Source: Alkanophaga liquidiphilum | GTDB taxonomy: Archaea > Halobacteriota > Syntropharchaeia > Alkanophagales > B39-G2 | Direction: 5' to 3' | Assembly: GCA_029259535.1 (NCBI GenBank) | Contig: JAPHEF010000064.1 | Location: forward strand, 1 to 6,253 | DNA: 6,253 nucleotides | In this document: positions 1-5,631 of the stretch, in pieces | Layout of the letters: each line of letters begins with the position of its first letter | Numbering within the stretch: position 1 is the first letter of the stretch | The notes under the pieces: generated by a model | Database searches by the model: none | The model's input: only the letters and a program-made list of their open reading frames with translations | Told to the model about the DNA's origin: nothing | Program-made: the position numbers and the translations under genes

Positions 1-1
1 G

Positions 2-496
2 ATGATAGAAGGGAAGAGCGTTCTTGTATGCGGAGCTGCTCCGTGCCTCCGAGAGGAGTTAAGGAGCATTGACGCTTTCGAATACGTGGTTCTGGCGGCG
101 GACGGCGCTACCTCCGTCGTCTTGGAGTGCGGCGTGCTTCCCGACGTCATCGTAAGCGACCTTGACGGCTACCTCCCCGACATCATATACGCAAGCCGGC
201 TCGGTGCCATCGTCGTGGCGCACGCCCACGGCGACAACATTGGTAAAATACGACGGGTGCTGCCTGAGCTTAGTAGAGTTCTCTGCACAACGCAGGCACG
301 CCCGCTGCCACCACACGTCCACAACTTCGGCGGCTTCACCGACGGCGACCGTTGCGTCTTCCTCGCGAAGGAGCTCGGCGCCGCCTCGGTAAAGCTCGTC
401 GGCTTCGATTTCGAGGACACAAAAGTGAATTTGACGAAGCGGCGGAAGCTGAAATGGGCGAAACGCCTGATAGAGCAGGCGTTGCGCGACTGCTGA
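2..496 (+). CDS. mptE: 6-hydroxymethyl-7,8-dihydropterin pyrophosphokinase, archaeal MptE type (5' end outside window)
   Basis: This enzyme would transfer diphosphate from ATP to 6-hydroxymethyl-7,8-dihydropterin in the cytoplasm, a step towards methanopterin (or folate) in archaea. The visible 164 residues carry the family landmarks in order: G-A-A-P near residue 11, ADGA (33-36), PDVIVSDLDG (47-56, Asp pair likely for metal), AHAHGDN (73-79), TTQ (96-98), NFGGFTDGDR (108-117), GFDF (134-137) and a basic KRRKLKWAKRLIE tail. Members I know are about 220-240 residues with an extra N-terminal region, so the ATG at position 2 is probably an internal Met and the gene starts before the window. It is followed after 40 bp by a winged-helix gene on the same strand. 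The family call is confident from the motifs. The exact substrate is inferred from the family. Confidence 0.85.
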   Translation: MIEGKSVLVCGAAPCLREELRSIDAFEYVVLAADGATSVVLECGVLPDVIVSDLDGYLPDIIYASRLGAIVVAHAHGDNIGKIRRVLPELSRVLCTTQARPLPPHVHNFGGFTDGDRCVFLAKELGAASVKLVGFDFEDTKVNLTKRRKLKWAKRLIEQALRDC

Positions 497-504
497 TAGG
501 CAAG

Positions 505-513
505 ATTATAACA
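505..513 (+). promoter_or_regulatory. Weak TATA-like element upstream of the winged-helix gene
   Basis: ATTATAAC lies in the 40-bp gap after the mptE stop, its centre about 28 bp before the ATG at 537. That is the distance expected for an archaeal TATA box feeding a leaderless transcript. The match to the consensus is only partial, and read-through from mptE could serve instead. Confidence 0.25.
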
Positions 514-536
514 GGAGCGAAGACAAAATACTTAGG

Positions 537-1295
537 ATGTTAGAAATGCCTACGCCCGTAAAGGTGCTGAAATACCTTAAGGAAAGGGGGGAGGAACTTA
601 GTGCTGAGGAGCTTGCCGCCCGCCTTAACGAGCCTTTAGAGGTCGTGCGGCGTGCGCTAAGCGAGCTTGAGCGCCGAAGCCTCGTAGAGAGTGTGCATGC
701 TTCATACAGATATAAGAGGGATGATTTTTCTGAGAAAGTTGCGGAGAAGGTTTTGAACGTTTACGATAAGGTTGTGAAGAAGCCGTCTTTGGAGTTGCTG
801 CTCGTCGGCTTGCTCTCGACGTTTTCGCCGCTCCGCCCTTCAACGATGATAAAGGCGTTGGAAGAGCTGGGAGCGAGGCGGAAGGAAGTAGAAGCGCTCA
901 TCGAGAGGGAGATAAGAAGGGGAGCGGTGCGCAAAGTGAAGGCTATTTGCGTCGGTCAAGTTTACAGCGGCTCGAAATACATACCTGTGGGCTTTTACAT
1001 AATCGAGGGGGAGACAAGCGAGAGCGAGAAGCGTGAGCTCATTGAGAAGCTTCGTGAGTATTACAGCTGGGTCGGGCTTGAGGGAGTGGCGTATGAGGAG
1101 GAAATGCTCGTCGGCGAATACCCGCCGGAGCTTGCAAGAGCCGGACGTTCTTACTTGAATGAGTGGAAAGAGCTAAAGGAGAGAGTTAGGAGGGAAGTGC
1201 CGCATGTCTTCAGATGGCTTCCGATAAAGACGAGAGAAGTATTATGCTGGCGGTGCGATGACGACATGGGCGATGGCGGATGGGCGGGGCTGTGA
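537..1295 (+). CDS. Winged-helix DNA-binding-like protein of unknown function
   Basis: I do not recognise the family. Residues about 6-62 read as a winged helix: VKVLKYLKERGEELSAEELAARL, then a recognition-helix-like LEVVRRALSELERRSLV and a short wing ending ASYRYKRDD. Residues about 84-135 (SLELLLVGLLSTFSPLRPSTMIKALEELGARRKEVEALIEREIRRGAV is the general area) could be a second helical HTH-like unit. The middle (140-160, VYSGSKYIPVGFYIIEG) looks like beta strands, followed by charged helices. Cys237 and Cys240 form one CxxC, too little for a zinc site alone. There are no membrane segments. Two starts are possible, 537 and the ATG at 546, which gives MPTPVKVL and has AGGAT at a Shine-Dalgarno-like distance. 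The 3' end overlaps the phosphoesterase, suggesting translational coupling. It could be a regulator or a nucleic-acid-binding protein; the target is unknown. Confidence 0.8.
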   Translation: MLEMPTPVKVLKYLKERGEELSAEELAARLNEPLEVVRRALSELERRSLVESVHASYRYKRDDFSEKVAEKVLNVYDKVVKKPSLELLLVGLLSTFSPLRPSTMIKALEELGARRKEVEALIEREIRRGAVRKVKAICVGQVYSGSKYIPVGFYIIEGETSESEKRELIEKLREYYSWVGLEGVAYEEEMLVGEYPPELARAGRSYLNEWKELKERVRREVPHVFRWLPIKTREVLCWRCDDDMGDGGWAGL

Positions 1296-1846
1296 GGCTC
1301 CTTATCATCGGAGACACGCACATCCCCTCAAGGGCGAAGAAGATAGATGATGTTATTGTGGCGAGGATAAAGAGCAGCGACGCAAGTCACGTTTTCTGCA
1401 CCGGCGACCTCACGGACGAGCGGCTTTTAGATTTTTACGCTGTGCTCGGCGAGTTGCACGTCGTTAGGGGCAATATGGACTATTTAAATCTTAAAAAGTG
1501 GGACGTGGCTGAGATCGAAGGCTTAAAGATAGGGCTGATACACGGTGACGGGATTTACCCGAGGGGCAACGTGAGGGAGCTTTGCCGGATTGCGGAGACG
1601 CTCGCCGTAAATGTTTTGATTTCGGGGCACACGCATCGCCCGCAAGTCTTAGAGCGGGAGCTCGCTGGCGGCAGAAAAGTCCTACTTTTGAACCCCGGCT
1701 CTGCGACGGGCGTCTGGGGCGGCGGTGGCGGTTCCAGAAAGCCATCTTTCATGTTCCTTGACATCAGCCAACGCTCGTGCGTCGTGCATCTCTTCGAGCT
1801 TGAGCGAAGAAGTCTTAAGGAGAAAACTTACTCCTTTACCTTGTAG
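1280..1846 (+). CDS. MJ0936/YfcE-type metallophosphoesterase
   Basis: This is a small cytosolic calcineurin-like phosphoesterase, probably a dinuclear-metal phosphodiesterase. From the ATG at 1280 the metal and catalytic motifs are GDTH (11-14), TGDLTD (41-46), RGNMD (63-67), IHGD (87-90) and SGHTHRP (115-121), then LNPGS (137-141). This is the complete set for the YfcE/MJ0936/Vps29 fold, and 188 residues is slightly above the usual 160-180. The start is uncertain. An in-frame GTG at 1292 gives MRLLIIGDTH, closer to how the family begins, and forms a GTGA overlap with the upstream stop; the ATG at 1280 adds four residues. Gly147-Gly151 is a five-glycine run where relatives have a short loop before the last strands. 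The true substrate is not predictable. The gene ends tail to tail with the recombinase gene, overlapping it by 11 bp. Confidence 0.9.
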   Translation: MGGAVRLLIIGDTHIPSRAKKIDDVIVARIKSSDASHVFCTGDLTDERLLDFYAVLGELHVVRGNMDYLNLKKWDVAEIEGLKIGLIHGDGIYPRGNVRELCRIAETLAVNVLISGHTHRPQVLERELAGGRKVLLLNPGSATGVWGGGGGSRKPSFMFLDISQRSCVVHLFELERRSLKEKTYSFTL

Positions 1847-2600
1847 CTTTGTTTTTTCTAGAATTCAGGATTCTTTGGACTTTTTCGAATATTCTTTTAC
1901 TGATGACCTTGGGGTGGTTGCCCCGCCACTCCACGTCCCGCCAGTGGACGATGCCCGCGTAAAAAGGATTTCTAAGGATTCTGTAAACTTGCATCCTTGA
2001 AAGATGCGCTCTACGGGCGACCTCGCTGACGTTCTGCGTTTCGAGGAAATCGAGGAAGATGCGGCGGACGGTCTCAGCATCTTCTGAGAGGACTATGCGG
2101 CGTGCGTCGTCGTAGCGATAGCCAAACGGAAGGCGCCCGACGAACGAGCCCTCCTTAACCTTCTTGTCCATTGCCAGCTTCGTCCGCTCTATCGTCATTT
2201 CTCGCTCGAATTCCGCAAACGCCCCGATAATATGAAACATGAGTTTTCCGGCGGCAGTCGTAGTATCTATGCGTTCGGTAACGCTTACAAAGTCAACACC
2301 ACATCTTTTAAGCTCGTCCATCAACAAAATCAAATCACGAAGCGACCTCGAAAGCCTATCAAGCTTGAACACAACGACTGTGTCTATTTCTCCGCTTCTG
2401 CAATCTTTAAGGAGTTTTTGTAGCGCCTTTCGCTCCATAGTGGCAGCACTCCTGGCGGCGTCCACGTATTCCCTGTGAATGTTCCAGCCGTGCAGCTCAC
2501 AGAACTTCTGCAGCGAAGAACGTTGTGCATCGATGCTAATTCCACTCTCAGCCTGCTCCAGCGTGCTGACTCTGATGTAAAGCCCGACTTTACGGCTCAC
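1836..2600 (-). CDS. Serine site-specific recombinase lacking the zinc-ribbon/coiled-coil tail
   Basis: This enzyme cuts and rejoins DNA through a phosphoserine intermediate. The resolvase domain (about 4-140) has YIRVST with nucleophile Ser12, a DRLSR segment (81-85), DTTTAAGKLMF (112-122) and AFAEFERE (127-134) leading into the long helix that precedes the DNA-binding part. Residues about 157-218 (LPFGYRYDD to RNPFYAGI) match the Recombinase domain of large serine recombinases. The protein then stops at 254, after EKVQRILNSRKNKATR, where large relatives usually go on into a Cys4 zinc ribbon and coiled coil; no such cysteines are present. All catalytic residues appear intact, so it may still be active. 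The start is GTG: the two upstream ATGs (first bases 2605 and 2602) are out of frame, and a TATA box sits about 27 bp before the GTG. It has no tnpB-like partner here. It is a probable mobile-element or inversion gene, possibly truncated. Confidence 0.9.
   Translation of the reverse strand: MSRKVGLYIRVSTLEQAESGISIDAQRSSLQKFCELHGWNIHREYVDAARSAATMERKALQKLLKDCRSGEIDTVVVFKLDRLSRSLRDLILLMDELKRCGVDFVSVTERIDTTTAAGKLMFHIIGAFAEFEREMTIERTKLAMDKKVKEGSFVGRLPFGYRYDDARRIVLSEDAETVRRIFLDFLETQNVSEVARRAHLSRMQVYRILRNPFYAGIVHWRDVEWRGNHPKVISKRIFEKVQRILNSRKNKATR
1848..1859 (+). terminator. T-tract terminator for the + strand genes
   Basis: A T-rich tract with a run of six T (1852-1857) begins two bases after the phosphoesterase stop codon. 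Archaeal RNA polymerase ends transcription at such runs without needing a hairpin. The tract lies inside the 3' coding end of the opposing recombinase gene. Confidence 0.45.
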
Positions 2601-2622
2601 ATCATGAAATCTCTATCCAAAG

Positions 2623-2631
2623 ATATATAAA
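2623..2631 (-). promoter_or_regulatory. TATA box of the recombinase gene
   Basis: On the - strand the sequence reads TTTATATAT, a near-consensus archaeal TATA box. Its centre is about 27 bp before the GTG start at 2600, which predicts transcription starting at or within a couple of bases of the start codon, so a leaderless mRNA. No Shine-Dalgarno sequence is seen in the gap, which fits. The dyad at 2632-2659 directly abuts it on the side where TFB would bind. Confidence 0.65.
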
Positions 2632-2659
2632 GTGTAACATACCGTGCCGTATGTTACAC
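2632..2659. repeat. 28-bp dyad with perfect 11-bp arms (operator or recombination site)
   Basis: GTGTAACATAC (2632-2642) and its exact reverse complement GTATGTTACAC (2649-2659) flank a 6-bp centre, CGTGCC. The total of 28 bp matches the size of crossover sites bound by dimers of resolvase-type serine recombinases, and the central dinucleotide TG (2645-2646) is non-palindromic. It sits directly upstream of the recombinase TATA box, so a bound protein would also block promoter recognition. The symmetry is seen directly; its role as a recombination site or autoregulatory operator is inferred. A separate regulator could equally bind it. Confidence 0.6.
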
Positions 2660-2799
2660 GTGCCGGCGTCCTTTTGGAAAACGCACGTAAGGGCTTTATT
2701 GGCATCCAGCAGCGACCAAGTCTGATATTTGAAAGCGCTCGCGCCCTCATTGACAACGTCCAGAAACGTTACAAATCATCTGTTTTCATCCTTTTGTTT
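2660..2799. other. Intergenic stretch without a supported gene
   Basis: This lies between the dyad and the 3' end of the transporter gene. A + strand reading frame from a GTG at 2644 to 2832 (62 codons) passes through it. The first forty or so residues look protein-like (KGFIGIQQRPSLIFESARALI), but the start lies inside the dyad, no family is recognisable, and the end becomes AT-rich and overlaps the transporter stop. It may be a gene relic or chance. GTTACA at 2768-2773 repeats part of the dyad arm. Confidence 0.3.
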
Positions 2800-2811
2800 A
2801 ATGTTAACATT
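2800..2811. repeat. 12-bp perfect palindrome
   Basis: AATGTTAACATT is fully self-complementary and lies 10 bp past the transporter stop codon, on its downstream side. It shares ATGTTA with the arms of the 28-bp dyad about 150 bp away. It could be a related binding site, a small transcript-end structure or AT-rich chance; nothing in the window decides between these. Confidence 0.3.
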
Positions 2812-2821
2812 TATTCTATAA

Positions 2822-4198
2822 TCAAAATATAAAATGCTGAAGTAGTAATAACACCGTTGCGAGCGCGAGTTCCGGCACGGCAATCGCCAGCCCGGGCTTG
2901 AACCAATCAAGGAAATGGATGTGACGATCTCTTTCCTTTTCAAGTATACCAAGCGCCACTATGTTTGCGGTGCTGCCTATCATCGTTAGGTTTCCAAGAT
3001 AACAAGCACCGAAGAGCATGCCCCACCATGTTGGAAATATATGATAACCATAGGCTTCAAGTCCGTGTACGATGGATATTAGTGTAGCTACCGCCAGTAT
3101 GTTGTCCATGAAAGCGCTCAATATCCCCGCAGTCCACGTTATTAGCGTGGCTATGAAGAGCGGATTGCCACCGGCGAACGTGATTATCGTTTCCGCCATT
3201 ATTTCCGTGACGCCTGTGTATGAAAGCGTTCCAACTGTTGAAAAGAAAAATATGAAGAATGCCAACGTCCACCAGTCGACACGATGCTCGACGAGCCCTC
3301 TTGCTTGCTCTCTGCTTATAAACAGTGTTATTCCAGCCATTATCAAGGGAACCGCTAACAGTAATGTGTTCCTTTCGAGATGCAACAATTCCTCCAGCGG
3401 ATGGTGGAGAACGAGACCGCAAATCGTGCAGAGGAAAACTGCCCATGACACTCGCATCTTCCTTTTATCTATCTCTCTATCCAAGCTCAGCCTCCCCAAA
3501 AGGTTCATCATGCCGTCGAGCTTCGTAATGTAAGGACGCCAGTAGACGAACACGAGAATTATGGTTAGCATCAATACAACAACGCCTACTGGTGTCGCCC
3601 ATCTGATAAAATCAAGGAACGATAAACCTCCCTCGAAAGCGATAAGCACGCCTATCGGGTTTCCGACGACTGTGAAGCTGCTGCCAACGTTGGTAGCCAT
3701 GACCGTTGCAATGACCATCGGTAGCGGATCGAGATCATAGCGCTTCGTTATCCGCAGCGTCAGAGCGGTCATGAAAAGGATTGATGTTACTTCGTCAACG
3801 AGCGCTGCAAACGTCGCAGACATTAATAGGAGACCTGCGACGAGCATGAAGCCGCTTCTGCTGAAATATTTGGAGAGTATTTCTAAGATGTGCTCAAAAA
3901 AGCCCTGTTCCTCGAGAAAGCCGATTACTATCATCATGCCCATCAAAAAAAGGATTACATCAAAATGCGCATACTTCATAAGATGCGGCACGTCAAGCAC
4001 CTTTAAAAACAGGAGCGCTGAGACTCCAGCGAGCGCAAACGCCAGCCTCAGCCTCCAGAAGAAAATAGCCCCAAGAATTATGGCAATGAATGTTGTGACC
4101 GATATAATTTGACTCGTATCAAGATTTGTATTACTAACTATTGCAACTGTTATTAACAGTCCTGCGAGGTATGCGGTTAAGCTTTTAAGCTCGCTCAC
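2822..4198 (-). CDS. ArsB/NhaD-like (IT superfamily) membrane ion transporter
   Basis: This is a cytoplasmic-membrane permease of 458 residues with about a dozen hydrophobic segments (roughly 9-24, 31-70, 78-95, 115-150, 160-188, 200-220, 250-266, 278-295, 309-325, 345-380, 390-418 and 435-457). The ion-transporter signature occurs twice, reflecting the internal repeat: VDEVTSILF (134-142) with VGNPIG (178-183) in the first half, and MDNILAVATLI (364-374) with IGSTANIVALG (407-417) in the second. This places it in the ArsB/NhaD/P-protein group. The substrate is unsettled: arsenite, Na+/H+ exchange or organic anions are all possible, and no ArsR, ArsA or ArsC neighbour supports arsenite. The start is GTG at 4198, with a TATA-like box about 27 bp upstream and no Shine-Dalgarno sequence, so probably leaderless. 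It follows pan on the same strand after 135 bp and is likely transcribed separately. Confidence 0.88.
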   Translation of the reverse strand: MSELKSLTAYLAGLLITVAIVSNTNLDTSQIISVTTFIAIILGAIFFWRLRLAFALAGVSALLFLKVLDVPHLMKYAHFDVILFLMGMMIVIGFLEEQGFFEHILEILSKYFSRSGFMLVAGLLLMSATFAALVDEVTSILFMTALTLRITKRYDLDPLPMVIATVMATNVGSSFTVVGNPIGVLIAFEGGLSFLDFIRWATPVGVVVLMLTIILVFVYWRPYITKLDGMMNLLGRLSLDREIDKRKMRVSWAVFLCTICGLVLHHPLEELLHLERNTLLLAVPLIMAGITLFISREQARGLVEHRVDWWTLAFFIFFFSTVGTLSYTGVTEIMAETIITFAGGNPLFIATLITWTAGILSAFMDNILAVATLISIVHGLEAYGYHIFPTWWGMLFGACYLGNLTMIGSTANIVALGILEKERDRHIHFLDWFKPGLAIAVPELALATVLLLLQHFIF

Positions 4199-4220
4199 AA
4201 TGGAGGGTAAGGAATCTTCT

Positions 4221-4228
4221 CATAAAAG
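4221..4228 (-). promoter_or_regulatory. TATA-like box of the transporter gene
   Basis: The - strand reads CTTTTATG, its centre about 27 bp before the GTG at 4198. The spacing predicts a leaderless transcript, as for the recombinase gene. It is a fair but not perfect match to the archaeal consensus. Confidence 0.4.
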
Positions 4229-4315
4229 CCTTTTTGTTTTACCAGCTCGAACGCGGTTAAGTGCTGACTTTAATAATTTTAAGATTAAAAGCGCCCTATA
4301 CAAACTTCCGAATTT

Positions 4316-4330
4316 GAAAGGGGTCAAAAA
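4316..4330 (-). terminator. T-rich terminator after pan
   Basis: Read on the - strand, a run of five T (4326-4330) begins three bases past the pan stop, followed closely by a second short T run in CCCCTTTC. Such repeated T-tracts are typical archaeal transcript ends. They would separate pan from the transporter gene downstream. Confidence 0.4.
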
Positions 4331-4333
4331 GGG

Positions 4334-5572
4334 TTAAGCAAACATCACTCCCGGCTCTCTGAACTCCTTTAATATCTCTCTCTGCCCGCCCGTCATGACT
4401 TTCCGCACCGCCCTTTCGAAATCCGCCATCTCGACGGACTCCTTGTTCTCCCGCACTGCGAACATCCCTGCCTCCATCGTTATTGCCCTTATGTCGGCGC
4501 CCGTTGCGTTTTCAGTCATCGCCGCGAGCTTCCCGAAATCCACATCCTCGCCCAGTCGCAGCCTCTTCGCATGTATTTCGAATATTTGCATGCGTGCCTC
4601 GTAATTCGGCATTGGTATTTCTATGACCCTATCAAAACGTCCGGGACGCAGCAACGCCGGATCGAGGATGTCGGGGCGGTTCGTCGCCGCTATCAGCTTG
4701 ACATCGCCCCTTGGGTCGAAGCCGTCAATCTCGGCAAGGAGCTGCATCATCGTCCTTTGCACTTCCCTGTCGCCGGAGGTGCCGTCATCCACGCGCCTCG
4801 CCCCTATCGCATCTATTTCGTCTATGAAAATTATCGAGGGTGCCTTCTCACGAGCGAGGGCGAAAAGCTCCCTCACGAGCCGAGCGCCTTCTCCTATGTA
4901 TTTCTGGACGAGTTCCGAGCCGACGACCTTGATGAACGTCGCCAGAGTTCTCTTCGCCACCGCCTTTGCGAGCAGCGTCTTCCCGGTGCCGGGCGGTCCA
5001 ATAAGAAGGACGCCTTTCGGTGGCTCGACGCCTATCCGCTCGAACCGCTCAGGCTCCATCAGCGGTAGCTCCACAGCTTCTTTTAGCTCCTGTATCTGCT
5101 TATCGAGCCCGCCAATCTGGTCGTAGTCAACGCCCGGCGCCTCAATTACCTCCATCCCGTAAATCATGGGGTCTTTCATCGAGGGCAGAACCTCAACGAC
5201 GGACAAACTCTGCTGGTTAAGGGCGACTTGCGTCCCGGGGCGGAGAGTGGCAACATCCAAGAAGCCAGAGGCGTTAACCACGAACTTAGGTCCCGTGCTG
5301 CTTTTTATAAGCAATTTACCGTCGCCGAGAACGTCGATGACCGTCCCGACAATCAGCGGCGGCGACTTCAACCGCTCGACCTCATTGCTCAATCTCCGAA
5401 GTTCCCGCTCATACCGTAGCCTCTGCTCTTCCAGATACTTCTTCTCACGCTCGATTCTCGAAATGCGCTCTCTAAGCCGATAGTTCATCTCTTCAAGCTG
5501 CCGTATCCTGTCCATGAGGTATCTTGAGAGGTCATCTCTCGCTTCTGGCGGCACTCTTTCACTCTCTTCCAT
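4334..5572 (-). CDS. pan: Proteasome-activating nucleotidase (PAN), 20S proteasome AAA+ ATPase
   Basis: PAN forms a hexameric ring that binds, unfolds and feeds proteins into the archaeal 20S proteasome using ATP. Its parts run in the standard order: an N-terminal coiled coil (about 12-70), an OB domain (about 72-130), then the AAA+ module with Walker A GPPGTGKT (192-199), pore loop KYIGEG (224-229), Walker B IIFIDE (247-252), ATNRPD with sensor-1 Asn298, arginine fingers Arg309 and Arg312, and GADIRA (358-363) at sensor 2. The length of 412 is normal and nothing is missing. The C-terminus is Met-Phe-Ala, whereas the gate-opening motif is typically hydrophobic-Tyr-any, so Phe replaces Tyr. 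The start is ATG, with GGGGTAA just upstream as a partial Shine-Dalgarno. The gene diverges from an MBF1 gene across 59 bp. No proteasome subunit gene is nearby. Confidence 0.97.
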   Translation of the reverse strand: MEESERVPPEARDDLSRYLMDRIRQLEEMNYRLRERISRIEREKKYLEEQRLRYERELRRLSNEVERLKSPPLIVGTVIDVLGDGKLLIKSSTGPKFVVNASGFLDVATLRPGTQVALNQQSLSVVEVLPSMKDPMIYGMEVIEAPGVDYDQIGGLDKQIQELKEAVELPLMEPERFERIGVEPPKGVLLIGPPGTGKTLLAKAVAKRTLATFIKVVGSELVQKYIGEGARLVRELFALAREKAPSIIFIDEIDAIGARRVDDGTSGDREVQRTMMQLLAEIDGFDPRGDVKLIAATNRPDILDPALLRPGRFDRVIEIPMPNYEARMQIFEIHAKRLRLGEDVDFGKLAAMTENATGADIRAITMEAGMFAVRENKESVEMADFERAVRKVMTGGQREILKEFREPGVMFA

Positions 5573-5593
5573 CTTCTTACCCCGCTGTTCTCT

Positions 5594-5601
5594 TTTTAAT
5601 T
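5594..5601 (+). promoter_or_regulatory. Candidate TATA box of the MBF1 gene
   Basis: The T-rich, TATA-like stretch TTTTAATT is centred about 34 bp before the ATG at 5632. It would place the start of transcription around 5622-5626 and give a leader of a few bases. It lies between the predicted start site and the TATA box of pan, so the two promoters interleave. Confidence 0.35.
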
Positions 5602-5610
5602 TGTCCAGCC

Positions 5611-5620
5611 ATAATAAATA
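5611..5620 (-). promoter_or_regulatory. Candidate TATA box of pan
   Basis: The - strand reads TATTTATTAT, the best TATA match in the divergent gap. Transcription would start near 5589, leaving a leader of about 17 bases that contains GGGGTAA six bases before the ATG at 5572, a partial Shine-Dalgarno. Confidence 0.45.
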
Positions 5621-5631
5621 GTTGATGCAAA

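Noticed and set aside
352..543. A 63-codon + strand frame bridging the end of mptE and the next start.
   Set aside because: It is an out-of-frame shadow of the conserved mptE 3' end with arginine-rich junk composition.
1860..1874. A small inverted repeat AGAAT/ATTCT.
   Set aside because: The arms are 5 bp, inside coding sequence, and likely chance.
1836..2600. An IS607-type element (serine recombinase plus TnpB).
   Set aside because: The recombinase has its catalytic domain at the N-terminus followed by a Recombinase domain, unlike IS607 TnpA with its N-terminal MerR-like part, and no tnpB is next to it.
1848..2799. A possible target duplication, TTTGTTT near 1848 and near 2793, flanking the recombinase.
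   Set aside because: It is only 7 bp in T-rich DNA, and serine recombinases do not usually make target duplications.
3072..3533. A 153-codon + strand frame inside the transporter, and similar + frames inside pan (4571-5126).
   Set aside because: They are antisense to strongly conserved genes, and the translations show no domain or motif.
2822..4198. An arsenic-resistance locus.
   Set aside because: The permease belongs to the broad ArsB/NhaD superfamily, but there is no ArsR, ArsA, ArsC or ArsM neighbour, so the substrate cannot be called.
4269..4289. A hairpin with TTTAAT/ATTAAA arms between pan and the transporter.
   Set aside because: Six A-T pairs around a 9-base loop is too weak and is expected by chance in AT-rich intergenic DNA.
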